From: Hydractinia symbiolongicarpus
Lineage: Eukaryota > Cnidaria > Hydrozoa > Anthoathecata > Hydractiniidae
Direction: 5' to 3'
Length of the DNA: 64,000 nucleotides
Assembly (NCBI RefSeq): GCF_029227915.1
Contig: NC_079879.1
Span: forward strand, 34,414,501-34,478,500
Shown one piece after another: positions 1 to 9,517 of this stretch. Numbering within the stretch: the stretch's first letter is position 1; every line of letters begins with the position of its first letter. The notes under the pieces were generated by a model. That model ran no database searches, had not been told where the DNA came from, and worked only from the letters and a program-made list of their open reading frames with translations. A program made the translations under genes and the position numbers.

Positions 1-1460
1 GCCACGATCACGTACAGAGATTGAAAATTATATCTGATCGTGGTGTGCCAAACCGCTTGTTTTTATTTAACGTGCGATATATAACAGTCATTGCATTTCA
101 TAATACATTACTTAAATTTAAACTTCAATTTAAAAATGGTAATTCTGAACAAGTAATGCTTAACCTAAATTTTGCTATAGGATATGACATAACGTATGTG
201 GTATATGAATGATTAAAAATCCAAGTTTCCCCACGCAATTTTTTATTATTGTGCTTAAGAATATATCTCTTTCTTTACCTGTTACATTGTGATTCCATCT
301 GCAATTCTTAAGTGGTATCGTGAATGAGGAAAAAAAATTGTTATGAGAATTTGTGTTTTATTAGCCACAAAAGTTTTAATTATATGCGCTTATCCTTTCG
401 CATCGTGTTATTGCAAAACTGTGGTTTCAAATTTTGCAATACTCTCGAAGGTAAAATATTTACGAAATGCAAAGTTTTGAAATCATTGTGGTTGTTATTG
501 GCTTTCGATCTTATATTGACTATTAACTTCAGTAGCCTTCATTAGTAAGTTCTCAAGATCAGTTTAATTCTGTAAATTACACGCTCGTTTCCATTCGACT
601 TGATTTTCAACTATAGTGCACAAAGTCCACTTAAATGGAATCTCTTATTTTGCTAACGTGTTTTTTATCATTCTACTTTGTGTAATTATTTTAAACGATG
701 TTATTCGGCATTGCATTGACTTTTCTAGAAAAATGAGATTCTAGTCCGTTAAAACCATCAGCACACGAAGGAAATGTAATTTTTAAAATAGAGAGAAAGC
801 GAACGTAGAATAAGGATACCGTTAGCAGACACACTAAAGTATTTTATCCGAAACGAGGTGAGATATTTATACTGAAGGATGTCACTAACTCTAACAATTT
901 TGTATTTACAATAATTTTGTGAAATTATGTTACGAAAGGAGCAAGATTAGCTAATTACAGCGGAATTCTATACAACTATTGTGTTTTAAAATCTCAGTAA
1001 ACGCTAAACATAAAAATTTTTGAATGTGGTAATGGCGCTTATATTTCTTACTATATGCAAGCACAAAGGAACAATGAGTTGCAAAGCCGCCTTTGATAGT
1101 AAGTGAGAGACAATTGCATAGGATAAAGGAAATTGTCATAACAAATGTGGCGTCACCCATCAACAATCTTCACTGTAGACTACATAATAAAATATTTTTA
1201 CTAAATGGGCATGCCACTGATTAGGAAGTCAATCAATCACTACCTATAGCTAAATGTAGTTTGGCGATATTTGCAAGAAAATTATAATGCTAAATATTCT
1301 CGTGGGTGGAAAAGCAAGTTGCGGTGCACCTTATAATCCTTTTGACGAGGATGAAAATTAACACATCTAATTGCACTTTTGAGTATCCATTATATTTGAT
1401 TGTTGACAGTGGGCGGACGTAATTAAAATAGACATGCGCGGTAAGGAGCATCTCGCAGAA
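1..1460. other. No gene recognised
   Basis: AT-rich sequence upstream of the Cys-rich gene. The short open frames here change between the two arms and have no signal peptide, motif or splice context, so they look like chance frames. Confidence 0.5.
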
Positions 1461-1470
1461 ATATATAAAA
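1461..1470 (+). promoter_or_regulatory. TATA box of the left Cys-rich secreted gene
   Basis: The run ATATATAAAA lies about 120 bp upstream of the start codon at 1592, which would give a 5' leader of roughly 100 bp. The same box is kept in the right arm at about 47903-47915. The transcription start is inferred. Confidence 0.55.
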
Positions 1471-1591
1471 TAGTTCTAGCTTCAGCACATTTTTTATTCG
1501 GTTATTTGCGTTAGAAACACTAGTTTATGGTTAGCACATGTTTTCAGCAACTTTTTGATCTCTAAATCTCGGAATATTAAATATCTAAAAA

Positions 1592-2673
1592 ATGGTAAGT
1601 AGCTATGTACATTTTGTATGTTCAAGTCGTTACAAAAATAGAACAACAGTAAGTATTAACATATTTTGTCACATGTAGCAACAAACGAACAAAAATATTT
1701 ACCTGTAACAGCAGAATAAGGTAGAATATTAAATAACGTCTTATGAGTGTACTTTACATTCTACAAGTGTAAAAAACTTTTACTATTTAAATCTTTTTTT
1801 AATTTAATCCTTATTTTTAAAATTGACTTTCTTTTTTAAAACTAATTCGTCAGCACGATAGATTAAACAACAAATGGAGCAGATTTTTTTTTATTTCTTT
1901 TTCTTTTTTGTTCTTCATGGAAAATAAATTTGATCAATTTTAAAAATTGATGTCTATCAACATTTAGTTTATCAGAAAACCTTTTTATTAATTTTTTTGT
2001 TTGTTTAATATGTCTGTATCTATTTAGGCTTGGATGATTTTCTTCTTCGTACTGCTGGTAGGATATGTCTGTGCGTCGCCATTAAAAGGCACAGTTAATC
2101 CTCCTGATGTTTTGAAAGAAATGCGACAGGAAGTGAAAGGCAAAACTGAAGAGGCTTTGGTAAGGTCTTGGTCTACATAGACTTAGATACGATAGCACTG
2201 CTAAACACGCACCAAAGTTGTTGTTTTTTATTTTATTTTTTAAAAATGTATTTCTTTATATCAAAAACTTCTCCAGTTAAGTTAGAAGCAGGTCATAAGT
2301 AAGAAAGAAAAACTGGAAATACAAACTGGAAATAAACAAAATAAAAAACGGAGCTATTTTTATGCTTTCTAATACTTTTAGTCTTTTATCGTCGTCTTAA
2401 GCAATATGTGTTCATTGGATGATTTTAAGCAAATGGAATATGAAATACTGAAATATTCAAAAGTTTCCACGAAGAAAATCATAATGCTTTCAAACCAATT
2501 TATCTTAGATAAAATGGGCAAAAAAGAAAGTAAAATTTTCGTTGCGACATTGCAAGATGCTGTTTCGTCAATGCGATTCTAACGCTGATTGTAAATGTTC
2601 CAGCCGTTTGTCTTGCCATTTTTTGTTGAAGAAAAAGAGATGCGTTACGAATCTTGAATTGGATCCAATGTAA
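1592..2673 (+). CDS. Small secreted cysteine-rich (knottin-like) protein, left copy, three exons
   Basis: Inferred exons are 1592-1594 (ATG only), 2028-2159 and 2509-2673, joined by GT-AG introns (donors GTAAGT and GTAAGG), all in phase 0, giving 99 residues. Exon 2 encodes a typical signal peptide (hydrophobic run after the first Met, small residues at the likely cleavage site) and a charged propeptide. Exon 3 encodes a lysine-rich lead and six cysteines spaced C-x6-C-x5-C-x1-C-x5-C-x8-C, then a short tail and TAA. The spacing and an Asp just before the third Cys resemble inhibitor-cystine-knot peptides such as venom or defence peptides, but one residue separates Cys3 and Cys4 where classical knottins have CC. 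Function is unknown: a toxin, antimicrobial or signalling peptide would all fit. The right copy has the same exon 3 and at least one silent change in exon 2. Confidence 0.78.
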
Positions 2674-4467
2674 GAATCTACCATTGGAAACCCCCTCAAT
2701 TTTTACGAATGAGACATTGGGGTGTTTTAAAAATCGTGTACCACGACGGCTTCGTGTGAAAAAAAAACGCGGCCAATGACATTTCACTTACAGCTTTAAA
2801 CATATCTTGTAACTTGTTATTTGTTAAAACTCTGTAAATTCGAATCCAGAAGATAGTATAATTTATTAGTAAGTCTACCCTATGTGGCAACTTTCAGGTG
2901 CTAATGGGCTCTATTGCGTAATTGATGTTATAAGAAATTTAATTAGTAGCTTTGTCATTAGTATTAAAGGTGACTCTAGCTGCCCACGGACTTAATTCCC
3001 ATGATCCTGAATGACAAATTTGGAGTGGGTGAAACTCATTTCCTTTTACTAATAAAACCTTTTTAATTGTAAATAAATTTTTAGGATAACTTAAATATTG
3101 CGCAACTCTGTTTGTTGTCAAATGGGTTTTTTCTTTTTGTTTGTTTCGACATAAAAAAATAATAATACTTACCTCCCAGACAATCAATGCTATCGAAAAC
3201 TAAATTTTTTTCTAATATGCCAGTAGCTAGTAGCAGCAACGGAGAATTTAGTCAATAATAAGAAACTACGACTATTTTCTAGGAATGCAGATAAACGCTA
3301 CCTCAGTTTTGTGGTACATCGCTAGTTAAGAAAAAGTTTCCTGTAGGTTTGCTAATGATTTTTTGTGGTCCAACCGTATGCAAACTTATCTTTTAGATAT
3401 TTTTTTTATTTTTATAAACTACGAAGATAACTTTAATGTCTTTTCATTTAGTTTCTTGGTACGTAACTTAAAGGCTGTTATATCATTCTATAATTATAAA
3501 TTGTTATATCCCTCTAGAACTAGAATATGTAATCACAATTATAAACACCTGAAATTGATCTTCTTTACTTAAAATACATGTTTTATGTTACGGCTTTAAA
3601 TATCAGCAGAAAGTTCAACAATCAGTAGCTATAGCGATATATCGCTTTATTTTCAATTTTTCTTCTCGACAGCCTTTTTTCTTTTTTTTTTTAACGGAAA
3701 AGCGACCTTGGAAAGAAGATGCGTAGCTTTAGTATCATCAATGAACTATCTCTGCTACGGACCTAAATGAAGAAATTAAGACTATGATTTTCTTTGTTCG
3801 ACGATAGCGTAAAAGCAAAAACACATATGCTACGTAAAGATATACATGGAAAACTAACTGTTATCGACTTGCACCTGTTACCTCAATTTCTGCATATTGG
3901 GAGAAAAAGGTGCTGGAACTCTGCAAATATTCTTAAAATGGAATTGTGTACTAAAATTAACATCTTGTTAAAGAAAGAAATAAAATATGGACGCTGTGGT
4001 AACGGCAACTACAATCAAGGATATAAATATGTGGCCAAACAACAAAAATACAAGCTCATTGTGCAGGACACAAAAAACATTGATAGTGGGGGAAGGGCTA
4101 CAGGTAATATTTTCACTATTTTTAATTTTTTGTCCCTGATTATAGACATATCGAACACGCACCTTGACTTGCTTCCATAGCTGCCAAACCAAATTTCCCT
4201 TTTTAAGTCGATCTTCCTCTATTTTAAGATTGGAGACTCATTCGACACAATATTGCATTAAGTTGATTTTAGCCCTTTGTAAATTTAAAAAAAGAAATAA
4301 ATTGCAAGCTTTGCTTTCATGTAGAGCTGCTTTAAAACAATTTGATCTTGAAGGAAATATAGTTTACCTTCAGAAAAACCAGTGTAGATTGTCCAAAATT
4401 CAGGAGATTTTAAAGTATAGTCCCTTCAAAATAGTAACCGAAATGACACGCCCTGCATGTAACTAGT
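2674..4467. other. 3' flank of the Cys-rich gene; no further gene recognised
   Basis: An AATAAA at about 3070 could be the polyadenylation signal of the upstream gene. A 128-codon open frame at 3794-4180 and overlapping frames on both strands have no recognisable domain and no consistent splice context. Confidence 0.4.
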
Positions 4468-5995
4468 GCTAAAAACTAACGATGGTGAAGAAATACAGAA
4501 TACACAATCGTACAAGTTTTTAGGGACAATCTTGGATAGTTCCCTATCAATGTCCACCAACTTTGAGAAAATGTACAAATAACCATGTCAAAATTACGTT
4601 TGCTTTTTTCTTTGCGCAATTATCTCGACAAACCAATAATGAATAAGATCTTTCGTGGAATGATTTTGCCCTGTGTTACCTTCAATTATGCTATTAATCT
4701 CAATTTGACCCAAACACAGGTGCAGAAACTTCAATCTATTGACAAACTGGCGACCACGTTAACCCTATTTGGTATGGGTTTTTTTCGGGCCGTAACTTTT
4801 GTTCTGTTTGGTTTTAAGTGACGACACTTATCTTGTGACTTAATTAGTGATAAAATATTTGGGTTGACATGTCATCACAGGAAGTGATGACGTCATAATG
4901 AGACAATGGTTGAGGAAAATATGTCTTTCTTAGAAATCTTGTTTTTTTATCCATTTTAAAACTATTTACAGCACTAGTCATTAAAAAAGTAATATAAGAA
5001 TGTGAGATATTATTAGGAACATTAACAGGTGGTATAAAAACAAAGGATTTCTCCAGGGAGAAAATAGAAATCGATCAAAATTCAAATCTTCAATACATTA
5101 TTTTGAAAAACCGTTATTTGAAAACTTTAGTGTTAGTAGCTGTCATGGATGAAAACTTGGTATATTTATTAGCACTTATGGTAGTAACTACTCAATCAAG
5201 ACAATTTGGATTGGCATGTGATAAAATTACCTATGACGTCATCATATGCCAATAGAAATAGAGAAATAGGAAAATACAAATATTCCGGTCTGTATATTAC
5301 CAATATTCCGGTCTGCAAATTACACAGTATGCATTTCGACATTGTATGATGACTTTTTGTCACTATCACATACATAATCACATATTTATACGACTGGTTA
5401 GTTTAGAAAACATTTATTTTTAGCACTACAGCAAAAGTTGATATGACCACCTGTCAATAAAGGACAAAGTGACATTGGCAGAACAATATTTAGAATTTTT
5501 TTTATTTATTTTTCCAAATTCCAATAAAAGTTAGGAAATGCCACAAAATTTCAAGGAATTTCATCCAGTATTTAAAAAGATATGAGATTCCATGATCGGG
5601 AAACAATAAATAATGGTTGCATGCTGAAAATTCCATCAAGGAAATTGTAGTGCGCCATGTCTGTTTCTTTCTGTATGGGTGCCAACTACTATAATGAACT
5701 TCCGATTAAAATTCGGCAAACAGAAAATTTTAATGATTTCTAAAAGAAAGTTTTTAATTTATATAATTGAACTAATAGTTTCTATCTTTTAATTTTATCT
5801 AGATTAAGTTTTTAAAGTTTTTTTTTTGAGAGTCTGAATTGTTAACATACTACTATAGCTGTGAATTTTTATTTTTTTTATCTTTTTAAATTTATATATT
5901 TTAACAGGATGTTATTAATAGCAATGTTGTAAATATTGAAATACTTATCCTGTATAAAGATTGTGTAAAATAAAAAAAAATAAAAAAAGGTATAT
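4468..5995 (+). mobile_element. Non-LTR retrotransposon (LINE) relic, left copy
   Basis: Around 4478-4580 one frame reads SYKFLGTILDSSLS, and another at 4585-4765 reads YLDKPIMNKIFRGMILP followed by NLTQTQ and KLQSID. This is the pattern at the end of the RT domain of many animal non-LTR elements. A second block at 5670-5770 reads GANYYNELPIKIRQTENFNDF, typical of the extreme C-terminus of the same proteins. It is followed by an AT-rich 3' UTR and an A-rich end at about 5970-5990. Stops and frameshifts interrupt it. About 0.8 kb of unrelated sequence (roughly 4770-5560, with a TGACGTCAT motif near each end) separates the two coding blocks and is probably a later insertion. Confidence 0.65.
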
Positions 5996-6630
5996 CAATC
6001 TAATGCTGCCTAAATTTTCCAGATTCCAACTTGAAGCTAACATGATTATTTGTTCGAGGGGACCTTATTCTACGCATATTAAATGTCTGCCTTTATTTTG
6101 GAACTCTTATTCCCAACTAAATTAACACTCTACTGAATAAAGATCACGTGGCAAAAACAATTTTAGTAATGAATAAAATACATTTCGAAAGCCTAAGAAA
6201 AGCAACGTAGGAAAGCATTATGATTTACATGTTCAAGCAGATGTTTCTCATATCACTGTTTTAAGTACACTATTACTGCATTTCAATTACAAAACACGAG
6301 CAGAAAAATGAAAAAAAAAAACGAAAAAGATGAAGAAAAACTTGCTTGAAATAAAAATATTAAGCCACAATAAAAAAAGGGCTTATTAAGCGATCAAATA
6401 ATTTAAACCTGATATTTTTCAAAGTATTTACTTCTCAGCTGAATAAGACAAAGTAAGCGCTATTCAGACGTGGCTTCATTCTTTCTTCTTTTTAGTTGAC
6501 GATTAAACTCATCAGACGTAAACAAGGTAGAAAATTCCGCCATCGTCATATTATTTATTTAAAAATGACGAACTAGCTGGTAGCGCTACAATTACTTTAT
6601 CGCGAAAACTGAAAGTTCAACTGATTCAAA
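5996..6630. other. Upstream region of the 7TM gene, no gene seen
   Basis: AT-rich sequence with A-runs. No exon, repeat boundary or clear promoter element is recognised. Confidence 0.4.
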
Positions 6631-7506
6631 ATGAACTGGTCTTTACTACAATTTATAATTATTATACTTGTCGTCGTTTTGCATATAATTGCTGTGGTTT
6701 GGCTGTTGCAGCGAAAATGTCGAAGAGTTAGTGAAAGTCAAAGGTTATTCCTAATCAATTTGAGTTTATCAGAAATCTTAATTGCTGGAATTGGACTGTT
6801 GAGACGCTTATTCGCTCTAAAAACTTCACAAAAAATTGACTTTTATATGATATTAGTTCAAAATACAGGTTGCATCCTAGCTTACTACCTTATTATGATC
6901 ATACTAACTGCGGATAGATTCTTTGAAGTATATTTGAATATACGTTATCCTATTTTCTGGAATGGAAAACGTTCTAGACACTTAATGTGCTTCGTTTGGT
7001 TGGTTAGTTTTATCGTCAGCGTAATATCCATTGCCATTCAACAGAGCATTACTATAGAAGAATTCTTTAAATTTTGTTACGTATATTATTTTCCTATTGC
7101 GGAACTGGTCTTTCTTATTGTTGCTACATTTACTTACAGTTATGTCTTAAAGTTAATACGCAAGAATCGTTTACAGAGACTTTCAACGTCGGTAAGATTC
7201 GACATAACAGAATGTTGCATCGACACTGGGACCCAAAACAGAAGAAAGAGAGTTAGAAAAATAAGAGGTTTTGTAGTACCCACACTGTTAATAATAACTT
7301 TCATTTTGTTTGTCATTGTTCCAGATCTGATTTATTTCTTCAGTTACATACTAAAACGACCTGTCCACAGTCTATTGGATAGATTGCTGCCATTTATATA
7401 CTACTTTGGTTTTTCTTCAGATGCGTTTATCTATATCTTGTTTCATCCTTCCTCATGGAAAAGAACGTACAATAGTATCAGGCGACATTTTTCAATGTGG
7501 CATTAA
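6631..7506 (+). CDS. Divergent rhodopsin-like 7TM receptor, left copy, intronless
   Basis: A 291-residue ATG-started frame with seven hydrophobic segments (about 6-27, 38-60, 72-94, 117-138, 150-173, 213-237, 250-271). Class A hallmarks are degenerate: TM1 lacks the usual Asn, TM2 has LSLSE instead of LxxxD, the DRY motif is DRF (95-97), TM6 has a Pro at 231, and TM7 has SDAFIY in place of NPxxY. It is short, with almost no N-terminus or C-terminal tail and a basic third intracellular loop. The role is inferred as an orphan G-protein-coupled receptor in the plasma membrane; the ligand is unknown. The right copy differs at seven residues (128, 135, 160, 192, 198, 211, 290) with no stops, so both frames have stayed open. 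Confidence 0.8.
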   Translation: MNWSLLQFIIIILVVVLHIIAVVWLLQRKCRRVSESQRLFLINLSLSEILIAGIGLLRRLFALKTSQKIDFYMILVQNTGCILAYYLIMIILTADRFFEVYLNIRYPIFWNGKRSRHLMCFVWLVSFIVSVISIAIQQSITIEEFFKFCYVYYFPIAELVFLIVATFTYSYVLKLIRKNRLQRLSTSVRFDITECCIDTGTQNRRKRVRKIRGFVVPTLLIITFILFVIVPDLIYFFSYILKRPVHSLLDRLLPFIYYFGFSSDAFIYILFHPSSWKRTYNSIRRHFSMWH

Positions 7507-8095
7507 TATTTTGTTATCACCCAAACGATGTAATTATTTAAATCACGTAAAAAAAGACAAAGAAACCTATTTGCATAATTTCTTTAGCTATTTGCAAGTT
7601 TTTATTCTACAGAAAATTGCCTGCAGTAGATTTCTATTTAAGAGATCACCTTCTTAGGCTACATAATGACCTGGTTATCTCACCATAACATTAAGGCACA
7701 ATTGTTATATCGAACTTATTCCACATTGTTGCACATTCTAAAAAAACTTTATTTTGGATGATTAATACTTTAGTCTAGCAGCAAAACAAAGCTCATATAT
7801 TTTTCTGTAAAAAAGAGGGATTTCAACAAGATTGTATATCGTTTTTGCAATCAACAGCCAAGAAGATAAGATAAATACAAGTTAAAACGTGTATCTGGGG
7901 ACTTGAGATTTGTAATGCAAATATTTAATTACTTTGATTTTGCTCAACATAATGCACATGTGAAATTAATGTTTTTCGCTAGTCCTAAATATTCTTATCC
8001 TTTGCCAGTTGGTGTCCTTCACTAAACAGTCTCACTGACCTTTATCGGACTGTTTCGCTGTTCTAGCTCATTAAAATATTTTACCTTCACATATC

Positions 8096-8103
8096 TATAA
8101 AAG
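8096..8103 (+). promoter_or_regulatory. Possible TATA box
   Basis: TATAAAAG lies about 200 bp upstream of a 56-codon frame at 8301. It is identical in the right arm. It is a candidate promoter only. Confidence 0.3.
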
Positions 8104-8300
8104 ACGTTGACTTTTTAACGACCGTTAGTGCGCACGCTCCAGAAAAGCTCGTCAGCTTTTTACGCTAGAGTGGTCAAATGGAAACGACACTTAATGCGCA
8201 AAAAGATTTCCCTGCTGCAAATCTTCTGGTTATAATATGTTCAGAAAAGCCTGTGCCAAGTTTTATAATTGTGATTTGTCAGTGAACGTTTTACATAGCA

Positions 8301-8471
8301 ATGAGGTGGAGATGTGTTTTCGTTCTCTTTATTTTTATGAGAAGAAAGACAATTCTGGTTAAACAGGAGCCCAAGCTAAAAATTAAAGTAAAAATAAAAA
8401 ATATAACAGATCAAGATTGCATCTCACTGTACATTAAAACATTAGATGCTATCATCTCTGCTTTCTCCTGA
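8301..8471 (+). CDS. Possible small protein with hydrophobic N-terminus, left copy
   Basis: A 56-codon ATG frame. The first 13 residues are hydrophobic apart from two Arg (FVLFIF core), followed by a very basic Lys-rich stretch with one Cys at 40. A TATA-like box lies upstream. No family is recognised. It could be a first exon, a short secreted peptide or a chance frame. The mirrored copy at 40866-41036 reads the same. Confidence 0.22.
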   Translation: MRWRCVFVLFIFMRRKTILVKQEPKLKIKVKIKNITDQDCISLYIKTLDAIISAFS

Positions 8472-9151
8472 TTTTGCTAATACTAAACCTTAAAAAGCCG
8501 ATTGTAAGCACACCCGTTGATAACCGCCCCCTTCGATAAGTGCACAAAAGCCTTACTATCAACGCTGATAAGCGCTGTATGGTGTCAGGTTAACTCAGAA
8601 GCAAAGATTGGTACGATGTATGTCTCTAACTGTACTGTTGGACGAACGTTGTCGGACGTACGAGTTTTGCAACAGTAGGCAAAGATTTTTAAAATGATTC
8701 CTTTTGAAACTTTAAAAATTCTTTCCTCCGTGTACTTTTGAGAAATTAACAATTCCTTCTGTGAGTATGTCCGCAATTATTATTGGTGCAGAGAAAAATT
8801 CATCTGACAGACTTTTTACAGAATTTATCCACAATCACAAGAACATACGATTAATGGAATCGAATTTTCAAATGAAAAAAGTAAGCAAGCAATGAAGCTG
8901 TCAAGATATGGTAATGAAAATACACCTAATAACTTGAAGAGTTCGAAACATTTTTAAATAATGAGACACTGAAGCCATTCTTCTTTTTTGTATCCTTCCC
9001 ACTTTTTTTGGCAATGTCGACACATATTCTCATCCATATTAGCTTCCCTATGACTGCATACATCTCCGTAATGCTGTGTTTGTGCTGCAGATTATTTTAA
9101 ATATAAAGCTATTATATTTCCAAAACTTCGTAGCAACACAAGATTGCAAAG

Positions 9152-9198
9152 TATTTTCATAAAAATTACGACACGTTTTATTTTTGACATGTTTCGAC
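9152..9198. repeat. Terminal inverted repeat of the Penelope-like element (copy 1 of 2)
   Basis: 47 bp, matching 11846-11892 in inverted orientation. It includes ACGACACGTTTTATTTTTGA. Both copies are also present in the right arm. Confidence 0.85.
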
Positions 9199-9217
9199 TT
9201 ACCAAAGTCATCTTCAG
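9170..9217 (-). ncRNA. Hammerhead-ribozyme-like core in the Penelope-like element, left copy
   Basis: Read on the minus strand: CTGAAGA (fits CUGANGA), then GACTT-TGGT-AAGTC as a 5-bp stem II with a 4-base loop, then GAAA, then CATGT and ACGTG as stem III (one G-U pair) around an A-rich loop, ending in G-T-C, a permitted cleavage triplet after base 9170. Stem I flanks pair only weakly by eye. Hammerheads are known in Penelope-like elements. The core is seen directly; activity is inferred. Confidence 0.6.
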
Positions 9218-9517
9218 AATATTATACAAAAGTTGATACATACACTCTTTATACAAAAATTTTTTCGAAAGTTATTTAAATATTTCCCAAAAGTACAATT
9301 TATATGAATTATACACAAGCTAATCCATGTTGACAAAATAATATTAGATAAACTAACAAAAGTTAGTTAAATAAAATTTATATACACAATTTGTATAAGA
9401 CAATTAAATATTTCCCAAAAGTACAATTTTTTAATTTATTAAATGAATTTAAAATGCTAAATCAATATCTGAGTAACAAAAACGATATTGAACAAACGGC
9501 TAATACAAAACATAAAA

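Noticed and set aside
2500-2787. 95-codon minus-strand frame
   Set aside because: It is the antisense of exon 3 of the Cys-rich gene and has no features of its own. The same applies to its mirror at 46582-46869.
3794-4180. 128-codon frame as a host gene
   Set aside because: No domain, no splice context consistent with neighbours, and overlapping frames on both strands.
4770-5560. Named DNA transposon inside the LINE relic
   Set aside because: TGACGTCAT motifs occur near both ends, but no convincing terminal inverted repeats or target duplications could be drawn.
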